NCBI GenBank assembly: GCA_947462335.1
Contig: OX381708.1
Location: 4,216,001-4,280,000 of the forward strand
Direction: 5' to 3'
From: Harmothoe impar
Lineage: Eukaryota > Annelida > Polychaeta > Phyllodocida > Polynoidae
DNA length: 64,000 nt
Made by a program: the position numbers and the translations under genes. The notes below the pieces were generated by a model. That model worked only from the letters and a program-made list of their open reading frames with translations. It did no database searches and was not told where the DNA came from. This document shows, in pieces, positions 55,310 to 64,000 of the stretch (position 1 is the stretch's first letter; each line of letters opens with the position of its first letter).

Positions 55310-58300
55310 GGAATGCATCAGGAAGAACGCTCTGTGGTGGAGACGTATGGCTAAGACAAAAAGACGCTGTATGAGGTGAAGTGGATCTCCTTTACCTGAA
55401 ACAGCTCTTATTAGTTTTGGTCGGAAGTTTGTTGGTTTGGAAAATGACAGAATGTGTTGTTGTACGATTGATGAAGCCTGTAAAATGTTTGAATACTGCC
55501 TTTGTGATGTGTAAGAGGTAGGTATAATGTTAGCACTTCATGAGCACCATGCCATCCTGAAGAGTTAAATAGATTTCAGTAGCAGGGCATTACATTGAAC
55601 GTTTTAGAACTAAAATATGTTCATATATAAACAACTCAGGACGTATTTCTATGTACGTTCACACAATGTAGTCACACAATGTAAGCCAAAAGTATTTGAT
55701 CTGGTCATCAATTTTGCCAGATGACTAAGCTATAGTAAAAATGTCTGTCCATTTGTATCTTATTTTCACCACAACATCATTATTACAGTGGCAAACTGTG
55801 TATGCTTAAACTTGTGATAACGTGCCGCAGGTCAGATATTACAGAATACTTTGTGTGTGTCATCTAATTTACCATGACTTCATTCAACAGGCTGCACACA
55901 TGGGGACTTACAAATACCAGAAATGACCTAGGTACCTTTTCTTGTCAGTGCCATGGGAAGTTACCAGAGACTTATTGCCATATATCCAGGTGCACTTCAG
56001 ATTCCTAGTGGGAATCTGCAATTCGATGCTTGTATGAAATCTCAAAAAGGGGACATGTAAATCACAGGATGACGATGACCCCTGGCCATACCACACGACT
56101 GTCACGTCAGCGCATGTCAATATGCGCTTTCCTGTGATATGTCAAATCTGAAAGATGTGATTCATGTCGCTTTGCTTTACATCTAACAAGAGTATAGAAA
56201 TATAACCAATTCATAGCGTCTGGAATACTGCAAAAGTGGACAAATCAGTCAGAAAAAGAATTATCATGTTATAATATGGAACATTTACTGCATTAAGTTT
56301 ATGGAAGATGGCTATGTTATTTGTATGTACACTGGTGAGGTTATCATGAGGTACGCTTGTTCAGGAAGGCATGACAAGCCTTGGGGTGGAGAGTTCCGTA
56401 AAGACTATTCAATATGCGTATTATCAAAGGGTACTCATAAAAGAACAGTATTCATTGAACGTTCAACTTTCTTTAGATGTAAGGTTTTCAAGATTTAATA
56501 TGTCCGGATGTTCCTTTGTTCATATTTGAGCAGCTAGACAGAAAGGATGAGCCGTGCCAACATCTTTATAATTTGACTTTAGAAAAAGTAAACAGCCATC
56601 CAGTGGAGATCCTTTCTGCCTGGCGGATGCACATATTCAGCTTGCTGAATTATGATAAGGTGTAAGGTGGGTTAAGATGTCTTATGCTTTCTGGGATATG
56701 TGGATGGTGAGAGACTAGGATATTGAGTTTTATTTATAAATGCCTGTATCATTGTATTATAGTGTATATATCATGTGAGTAGTCTACCAGTAAGGTATAG
56801 GATGCACTAAGTCTTTAGAAGCTGATGATGGTTGATCTTACTCTTTAAGACACAAACTAACTTGCTAGTACTGTGTTGATGGATCATACTGGCCCTTCGG
56901 CTGTAGCGCCGCAATAACACATGAATCAGAGCACACCAGGATACACAATGTTTGTCACAAAATATAATGAAGACCTCATGATTTAACAGTGATAAAAACA
57001 AAACGAGTAAGTAAAATGTATTTTTTACATGAACCATGAAAAGATCAATTGAATTGAAAAATAGATAGATTTCTAAAAAGAAAGTGACACGAGAAAACTA
57101 TGGAAAACCCCTTTATTGTTTGATTCAGACTAAGGCTTAATGTACAGATACCATTAGCTAGAGACAGCAGAGATTTTGTTACCACTGTACAATAAACATC
57201 ATTACCAGGCTTGCTGTTTCTTTTGTCCGTAAATGATTATTTAAAAAATAGTATGGAGATCTCTTAAGTGGAGTAAGAAGTTCACCCCATAGCCCAGAAT
57301 ACAGAAACACTATTACTTTGATACAAATGATGTATGTAGATATACCAATAAGAAGACCACACAATGCACTACAAGATAAGTTTCTGATCCGTATGAAAGA
57401 TTTGATCAATCCATGGTTATTATTTCTATAAGATAATTTGAACACCTTCACAAAGTAGTCTTGTTATTAATCAGTCAATATACGTACCTGAAATGAACAC
57501 ATCTTTTCTAAATCACTCAGTTTATTCATATTCATGATACAGCATGGAAGCGAGCATCATCTCAGTAACATCTCATCACATTTTTTCTAAAACCTGGTGC
57601 ATAGTGTGGCAATGAATTCTTTTCATATACAGTGTATATTAAAGACATGAGATGTGTTAAATATCACTATTAGTTATCAAATAATACATAGCGGAATGTA
57701 ATATGACTTGGTCTGTTGAAGCGATACTGATGGCTCCGGATTCAATATAACAAAGCCACACCAAAAAAGATGAGTGTTGAAAAAATGATGGGAGTAGGCA
57801 AAAATTTTGTTTTAATACAAATAAATTTCATGAGTTAACATAGGTGATTCCATCTGGCAAGAAAGCATAATTTAATCTCAAACTCCTGTAATCAGTTAAG
57901 TCTTTCACATATATACAAGAGTTTCTAATACTGATTTGACCAATGTGCTTTGAGGTCACAAGCATAAGACATGGCATGGTATATTTTCCAGGTCAATGTT
58001 AACACAAACCTACATTTACTAGTATATTCGCAAGTGTAGTTCTGGGGGCCTACCCGGCAAAGCTCCTACAGTCCTGCGTCACAATATTTAATCTTGAAGG
58101 CATTAATTTAACAATTTATCCTTTAAAGTCATTGTGATTTGGTAAGTTTAATCTGCTCAGGGGTAGACACACATTCATGGTATGTGATCGCCCACAGAAA
58201 TGTCTGCAAGAAATAATAGTTACGTCATATACAGGTGGGGAGACGTAACCGAAGGAACCAGAGTTATATGTTCTGTCATTATACACATGATAGCAGTTAA

Positions 58301-58351
58301 AGCTTTTAGTTGGGACAAATTGCATAATTTAAGCCTGCAATATGATACAGG
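55310..58351. other. Convergent intergenic region, unit 7
   Basis: The longest convergent spacer (3.0 kb). It retains both the flank seen next to the truncated genes of units 4 and 5 (57530-57865) and about 480 bp absent from them (57866-58351). It probably represents the ancestral arrangement. Repeat A is at 57135-57228; a minus-strand AATAAA is at 57521-57526. A 69-codon minus ORF (58116-58325) is not supported. No gene is recognised. Confidence 0.55.
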
Positions 58352-59068
58352 CTAGGATAGCTTCTTCACATAGTTTGTCTCAATAGAGTAGGACTTGTGA
58401 GGTCCCGTGACGGTCCAGCAGATAGAGAACCCAGCCTGGTCCTGTATAGAGAACTCTCCCTCGTACACGTCAGGGTCACAGTAATGGGTGCACTGAGAGC
58501 GCACTGCGCCCAGCTCCCCCTGGCTACCCTCGTCTACGTCTGGGAACCTCAGGTCATGGAAGTGCTGCCCGGGGCTGAAGCAGCAGCTGAGGGGGCTGCC
58601 CGGCACTGTGTACGGATCCAGCACCGCTGCTGACCGGTCCTTAGCGCTGCAGTGGTACACACTGATCTCCGTAGCCAGCGACTGGTCAGCGCCTGCCCCT
58701 GGGAAGCAGTAGAGGTACTGGCGGTTAACAAGTGTTGCGGGGCTCAGGTCTGACGCCTGGTTGTTCAACATGCCCTGTTCTCGATACAACAAAGATGGCT
58801 GCTTCACCTGCTGCTGTTGTTGCCTGCTGGGCGACTCCCTCACTGCTGCAGTGCCCTCCTCTGATGTCTGCCTCTTACGCACCCCTGCCGGACTGGTCCA
58901 ATCAGGCTCGGGGGTGTCAGGAGTGCAGACCCAGGGGGTGAAGGAGGCCTGCCCGCTGCTGATGGAGGCCAGGAGGCGGTGTGGGGGCTGCAGCGTGCAC
59001 ACCTGTCGCTTGAACGTCCACAGGCCGTGGAAGTACGCCCACAGCCTGCCCCCCGCCATGCTCTCCAT
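58352..59068 (-). CDS. DUF6314-like protein, 238 aa, intact, single repeat unit
   Basis: The shortest full-length copy: only one 20-residue repeat unit separates GQASFTP from the Gln tract. All family motifs are present, from FHGLWTFKR to H-x-C-x-P-D-x-Y, W-x-V-x-G-P-x-K and the KKLS end. It is probably closest to the domain's normal length. Copy-specific residues include NQASDLS (for NHESDLS) and KSYSIE (for KSFSIE). Start at 59068 follows the CTTTCAG acceptor. Confidence 0.75.
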   Translation of the reverse strand: MESMAGGRLWAYFHGLWTFKRQVCTLQPPHRLLASISSGQASFTPWVCTPDTPEPDWTSPAGVRKRQTSEEGTAAVRESPSRQQQQQVKQPSLLYREQGMLNNQASDLSPATLVNRQYLYCFPGAGADQSLATEISVYHCSAKDRSAAVLDPYTVPGSPLSCCFSPGQHFHDLRFPDVDEGSQGELGAVRSQCTHYCDPDVYEGEFSIQDQAGFSICWTVTGPHKSYSIETNYVKKLS

Positions 59069-60031
59069 GCTGAAAGGTACAAAGCAATGTATATGTTTGT
59101 GTGGTTTGTTTTAGCAATATTTGACATTTTAAGGGAGTGTTCAGGCAAGCCAAAACAAAGGGAAAGTTTCCATAATGTTTAGCTGTACACACCTAACCAA
59201 ATTTAGGGCATTGGGCATGGCAAAATCGCCAAGGTGGGTCAACTCATGACTAAGATTCTTTGCTTTGCTTTTTGGCTGTAGTTTAATCATCATTGAGATA
59301 GGTCAATACAATTGATACATTAATACAAATGAGGGTATAACACATTCAAGCATTATATGCAGCCCTTTAAGGGTTAATAAAATCCATTATAGTTGTTGCC
59401 TTCATTGTCTGTCTCTCTAATTTTGTCACATTACTGACTGGGGGTAGATGTTTGACAATGTATCTATAGACGTGAAAGTAATCATGGTAGTGGCTACTCC
59501 GTCATGTGGATACCCATGGTATTAGTGCTGCCCCCTCCCCTGGACCGTGCCAGCCCCACAAAGGGTGTGACTATTTCTTGACAACAAGGGGGGCCCATGT
59601 ATCCTGACAACAGGGTGTAGTGCATTAGTTAATGCACTATGCAGCCCTTAAGAGGTTAAAGCAGCACTATCAACTACACTACATGTGGTTGTGTAAGGCG
59701 TTGACTACCTGCTTAATGTACATTTACCATTAGTTAGAGACAGAAGAGATTTTGTTACCACTGTACAATGAACACCATTACCAAGCTTGCTGTTCATTTT
59801 GTCTTTACTTTATGATACCATGCTCGATGAACAATATAAAGACATGTTCTGGTCCGGGTGAGATGGTGGTGCCATCTAGAGGGATAGAGCCCAGATAGAG
59901 CAGTGAGACTGTGGTGGGGGATATGCTTGCATTGGTGCAGCACGCTGTGCTTAAAGGGTTAACTTGTTGTCAAATGACCACTCCCTGAATTTATCAAATT
60001 GGATGAAATAAAAATAAAAACATGTTTCTTA

Positions 60032-60589
60032 CAGAACTGTCATTTGCTCAGCTGTTTACCAAGGGATTTTCAAAATTCAAAGTTCCATGAAAAGAGCAGA
60101 TACGGGGCTACAATGGCAGATGCAGCCACAGTATCTAAAGGTGATAATAAAATCGGGAGAGGCGCAAATACGCAAATTTTTGGCACTCGGAAATTGGAAC
60201 AATATGTTAAAAATGATGTCTGAGAAAAGTCTCATTTCCTCAGCTGTTTACCAGCCGATTTTCGAAATTCAAAGTTTCCTGGAAAGAGGAGATTCAGGCC
60301 TACAAGTGCATATGCAGCCACAGCGCCCGGAGGTGATGATAAGGCCGGGGCAAGCGTAGAAACGCAAATTTTCGGCACTCGGAAATTGTGAAAAAAGTTG
60401 TTAAAATCATTTCTGAGAAAAGTCTCATTTCCTCAGCTGTTTACCAACCGATTTTCGAAATTCAAAGTTTCCTGGAAAGAGGAGATTCAGGACTACAACC
60501 CCCAATGCAGCCACAGTGTCCACAGGCCATAATAAGGCCGGCGCGGACGACGATACGCAAATTTTCGGCACTCGGAAATTGTGAAAAAA
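60032..60589. repeat. Three tandem 192-bp units
   Basis: The first unit matches the form in units 1-3 (AAAAGAGCAGATACGG), not that of its neighbours in units 4-7, another sign of mosaic exchange along the array. Confidence 0.85.
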
Positions 60590-61413
60590 GCTCTAATGTA
60601 GGCTAGAGAAGGCATCCATCTATCCTGGCAGATTACAGCAGCCAAAGACAAAGTGCTGTGACTTACTGTTAGCTAGGAGTGGTGTGTGAAGAGGGGCAAG
60701 TGTGTTTTTGGTTGTTTGTTGCTGTGGGAGATCATGAGAAGACTGTGGCCAAGTTTGGTGTGGGGTGAGGGTCATGAGAAGACTGTGGCCAAGTTTGGTG
60801 TGGGGGGTGAGTGAGTGCATAATTAGGGGAAGAATCAGTCTGCAGTGAATACCAGATGAGTTCTGAGTGGTCTAAATAGTTTGGTATTTTTTTTGAAATT
60901 GTGTGAGAGATGACAAAGGAGCCAGAATCAATTATCATCATCATGAGTGACCTATATAGGCATGGTTGTTTGTTGTGAAGGACTTCTTTGGGGGGTCCAT
61001 TTGGGTTGGGTCAGAAATTAAATGATTCACTTCCAAGATGGCTGACCATGCAGGTTTGTTGACATGATTCTGTGACCAGCATACTAGTGTGTTGGTGGTT
61101 GGATGGATATTGATTAGGAAGGATTTAATAATACATATGACCTCTGTCTGTTGTTAGTGTGAGAGGTTGCTAGTCTCTCTTGATCTGGATGTAAAATCAC
61201 AATTGAAACATGTCTTGTTCAAAAAGGCCTTTGGCTTTTCAGACCAAATTTTCCAAAGATCACTGTTATGGATTATGTCATGTTACACAAGTTGTGACCA
61301 GGTTCCCCATGATCCCAGTGACAGCTTGATCACTTCTTTGGTTCATAGTATAAAAAGAACTTATCCCAGTAAACATGGAGTGGAAACCCCATTTGAAGCC
61401 ATTTCCTCTACAG

Positions 61414-61566
61414 GTGTCTTCCAGCCCGAACTCAAGCGCTGGTGTGACGAGCAACTCATCTTGATCCATAACCGGTGTGTGGAGGGAGGGGGTGGTTGCC
61501 TCTTGTGGACGGGGGCAGCAAGCGGCAAAGGTAAAGACAATAGATACGGCGTGAAGGCTGTTACTA
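61414..61566 (+). pseudogene. I-PpoI-like endonuclease exon relic, truncated (unit 8)
   Basis: Only the 5' 153 bp remain, encoding the C-L-L-W-T-G-A part that supplies the first zinc ligand. The rest was removed by the 1025-bp deletion, before the position of the shared frame break. Confidence 0.7.
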
Positions 61567-61840
61567 CCTAGGTTCCGGCGGGATGAAAACTCGGTCCGGA
61601 CCCAGCTCCCGGAGGCGTGGAGCATATAGCTAGGAGCCGAAAGAGACCCCGGCCGGAAATCTTTCCGGTTTTACTATTCCCGGAGGTCCCCGAAAGTTAG
61701 TTGACGGACACAGGTGTAGAGAAACACATTCTTAACCGCGATTTTTGTCAGTGAATGAAATTTTGTTTTGCAGAATGAAAGAATGAGTGCATCTGAAGTT
61801 TGTTGTAACCTTTGTGTACGTCTATTTGTAGGTGGCCAAG

Positions 61841-63268
61841 ATGTCGGCCTACGACGAGGCCTACCTGGAGGGTGACCTTGAGGCGGAGGAGACGCTGGAG
61901 GAGAGCCTGTTTGAGGTCATCTTTAGGAACGACCTGGAGGCGGCCACGTTGCTGGTGACACAGAGTGACGTGGACGTGAGTCGGCCTAACGGGCGTGGTA
62001 AGACCATGCTGGGGCTGGCCGTGGAGCACGAGCACGTGCCCATGGTGCGGATGTTGATGGAGAACGGGGCAGACATCAACCAGCCCAGTTTCTGCAGCAA
62101 CGACTACAGCTTCCAGACCCCCGTGGTGACGGCCGCCCGCATCCAGCACGAGGAGCTGCTCACCATGTTCCTCACCCAGAAGTGTGAGCTGGACCGGGGG
62201 GCCGGCAAGGACGGCAAGTCGGCCCTCCAGTGGGCCGCCAGTCACGGTAACCTGGGCATGATGAAGGTGCTGTATGCGGCCGGGGCCGACGTCAACTGGA
62301 CCGGTCCCTTCTGCAACACGGCCCTGCACTACGCCACTATAGCCAACAAGCCCGACATCGTCCAGTGGTTGCTGGAGAAGGGGGCGGAGGTGACGGTGAA
62401 CGGGGAGGGGCGGTCTGCACTGCACATCGCGTGTGTCAAGGGCTACTCTGACATCATGAAGCAGCTGCTGCTGGCACGCTGCGAGGTGGACAGCTACGAC
62501 TCGTTCGGCTTCAGCCCGTTCAGCCTGGCCTGTCTGCGCGGCCACCTGGACATGGTGCGGGACCTGATGCAGCACGCCCGGCCCGGCACCAAGTACAACA
62601 TGGAGGACGCCCTGCACCGCGCCGCCGAGTGCGGCCATCTCGAGGTGCTCGAGTTCCTCATCCACAAAGGGGCCGACGTCAACTCTGTCAACAGCAGCGG
62701 GGAGTCGGCCTTGTCCATCGCGGCGCGCGGCCAGCCCGTGTCGGTCAAGCTGCTGCTGGAGAACAAGGCGGTGATCAACGTGGTGGACAAACGCGGCTAC
62801 AGCCCCTTACAACACGCCATCCTGCGGGAGCAGATCGACGTGGCCGTGTGCCTCATCAAGCACGGCTCCAACCTGCACACCACTTCCTCCCTCATAGACT
62901 CTCCCCTACAGAGCGGCTACTCCACCTCCAACCCCCTGCTCATCAAGTGCCTCATCGACGCCGGCGTCACCCTCAGCACAGAGAAGTGGTTCACCGTCTA
63001 CGCCTGTCAGACCAAGCTGCGAGAGTTGGACTTTCAGTACAACTCCCTGCGCTACCGCCACACCATCGACGCCCAGCGGGACGTGTGGCAGTGGGTGATG
63101 GGTAAGATCGGCAAGCCCCGCTCCCTGCTCGAGTCCTGCCGCACCGTCGCCCGCACCCAGCTCGTCACCTCCTCGGGCGGCAGGAGCATCCTGGCCAACA
63201 TAGACCAACTCCCCCTGCCTACCGCCCTCAAGAAATATCTTGCCCTCGAGGATTATTTCCGGATCTGA
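61841..63268 (+). CDS. ASB protein, copy 8, intact
   Basis: A 475-residue ORF. Copy-specific changes are D169N in the ankyrin stack and A436V inside the BC box, at a position the consensus leaves free, so Elongin C binding should be kept. The leader next to the exon (TTTGTTGTAACCTTTGTGTAC) is the same as that of copy 4. The upstream TATA region is deleted in this unit, so an alternative promoter would be needed. Its DUF6314 partner lies beyond the window. Confidence 0.9.
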   Translation: MSAYDEAYLEGDLEAEETLEESLFEVIFRNDLEAATLLVTQSDVDVSRPNGRGKTMLGLAVEHEHVPMVRMLMENGADINQPSFCSNDYSFQTPVVTAARIQHEELLTMFLTQKCELDRGAGKDGKSALQWAASHGNLGMMKVLYAAGADVNWTGPFCNTALHYATIANKPDIVQWLLEKGAEVTVNGEGRSALHIACVKGYSDIMKQLLLARCEVDSYDSFGFSPFSLACLRGHLDMVRDLMQHARPGTKYNMEDALHRAAECGHLEVLEFLIHKGADVNSVNSSGESALSIAARGQPVSVKLLLENKAVINVVDKRGYSPLQHAILREQIDVAVCLIKHGSNLHTTSSLIDSPLQSGYSTSNPLLIKCLIDAGVTLSTEKWFTVYACQTKLRELDFQYNSLRYRHTIDAQRDVWQWVMGKIGKPRSLLESCRTVARTQLVTSSGGRSILANIDQLPLPTALKKYLALEDYFRI

Positions 63269-64000
63269 GGAATGCATCAGGAAGAACGCTCTGTGGTTGA
63301 GACGTTTGGCTAAGACAAAAAGACGCTGTATGAGGTGAGGTGGATCTCCTTTACCTGAAACTGCTCTTATTAGTTTTGGTCTGAAGTTTGTTGGTTTGGA
63401 AAATGACAGAATGTGTTGTTGTACGATTGATGAAGCCTGTAAAATGTTTGAATACTGCCTTTGTGATGTGTAAGAGGTAGGTATAATGTTAGCACTTCAT
63501 GAGCACCATGCCATCCTGAAGAGTCAAATAGATTTCAGTAGCAGGGCATTACATTGAACATGTTTAACATTTTTAGAACTAAAATATGTTCATATATAAA
63601 CAACTCAGGACGTATTTCTATCCAATGTACGTTCACACAATGTAGTCACACAATGTAAGCCAAAAGTATTTGATCTGGTCATCAATTTTGCCAGATGACT
63701 AAGCTATAGTAAACACGTCTGTCCATTTGTATCTTATTTTCACCACAACATCATTATTACAGTGGCAAACCGTGTATGCTTAAACTTGTGATAACGTGCC
63801 GCAGGTCAGATATTACAGAATACTTTGTGTGTGTCATCTAATTCACCATGACTTCATTCAACAGGCTGCACACATAGGGACTTACAAATACCAGAAATGA
63901 CCTAGGTACCTTTTCTTGTCAGTGCCATGGGAAGTTACCAGAGACTTATTGCCATATATCCAGGTGCACTTCAGATTCCTAGTGGGAATCTGCAATTCGA
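63269..64000. other. Start of convergent intergenic region, unit 8
   Basis: The first 732 bp of the ASB 3' flank, collinear with the other units. It ends at the window edge before repeat A. No gene is seen. Confidence 0.5.

Larger units (their letters stand above)
59069..61840 (+). other. Intergenic and leader region upstream of ASB copy 8 (shortened)
   Basis: It holds repeat B (59711-59803), the 192-bp block, a 6-base G-run near 60801 and the first 153 bp of the endonuclease relic. This is then fused at 61566/61567 to CCTAGGTTCCGG of the distal hairpin block. Relative to unit 4, 1025 bp (26247-27271 there) are lost, removing the rest of the endonuclease exon, the minisatellite, the TATA box and the first three hairpins. 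The CCGGAAA hairpin and the acceptor remain. Confidence 0.75.
1..64000. repeat. Tandem array of an ASB (+) / DUF6314 (-) convergent two-gene unit
   Basis: Every element of the window recurs in the same order and orientation, so the whole interval is one head-to-tail array cut at both ends. Taking the ATG of each ASB exon as the mark, units are 6446-12770, 12771-19038, 19039-27545, 27546-35940, 35941-44336, 44337-53881, 53882-61840 and 61841 to the edge. Length differences are explained by visible events: deletions in ASB, DUF6314 and endonuclease exons in the two short units, a MITE and a minisatellite expansion in the unit ending at 53881, and a promoter-region deletion in the unit ending at 61840. 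Sequence between copies is nearly identical, with scattered substitutions, pointing to recent duplication or ongoing homogenisation. Confidence 0.95.

Overview
This is a eukaryotic, almost certainly invertebrate animal, genomic window. It is essentially one long tandem array. The evidence is canonical splice-acceptor tracts in front of the coding exons, AATAAA signals, TATAAAAG boxes, AT-rich noncoding DNA around GC-rich coding exons, an animal-type ankyrin/SOCS-box gene and a TA-flanked miniature transposon. The combination of ASB proteins, a DUF6314-like gene and I-PpoI-type zinc-loop endonuclease exons suggests a cephalochordate (amphioxus, Branchiostoma). That is an inference from gene content and was not tested.

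Layout. Eight copies of an ankyrin-repeat plus SOCS-box (ASB) gene lie on the + strand, with first ATG at 6446, 12771, 19039, 27546, 35941, 44337, 53882 and 61841. Each is followed by a convergent minus-strand gene resembling the DUF6314 family; the eighth partner lies beyond the window. Successive ATG-to-ATG spacings are 6325, 6268, 8507, 8395, 8396, 9545 and 7959 bp. The DNA between a DUF6314 start and the next ASB start (about 3-5 kb) repeats the same order: a 93-bp segment with a poly(A)-like signal, three tandem 192-bp units, a duplicated 40-bp word plus a G-run, a relic of an I-PpoI-like His-Me endonuclease exon (or its deletion scar), a 40-bp minisatellite, a TATAAAAG box, a hairpin-rich block, and the splice acceptor of the ASB coding exon.

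Left end (1-18,900). These are degenerate short units. A 3097-bp segment lacking any ASB gene is tandemly duplicated (204-3300, 3301-6397). ASB copies 1 and 2 share the same two internal deletions, and their DUF6314 partners share the same truncation.

Middle and right (19,000-64,000). ASB copies 3, 5, 6, 7 and 8 are intact 475-codon ORFs and copy 4 has a single-base frameshift. DUF6314 copies at 22926, 48242 and 58352 are full length (278, 258 and 238 aa), differing mainly by the number of in-frame 20-residue repeats. Copies at 31494 and 39890 have lost the conserved C-terminus. An 893-bp MITE sits just downstream of the TATA box of ASB copy 7. ASB copy 8 has lost its TATA region through a 1025-bp deletion.

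Function. ASB proteins are substrate receptors of Cullin5-Elongin B/C ubiquitin ligases, and the SOCS box here keeps both the BC box and the LPxP Cul5 motif. The role of DUF6314 is unknown. Whether the two genes cooperate or are only carried together by duplication cannot be told from sequence. The array looks young and still rearranging (unequal exchange, mosaic units, shared lesions), so copy number should be confirmed with long reads.
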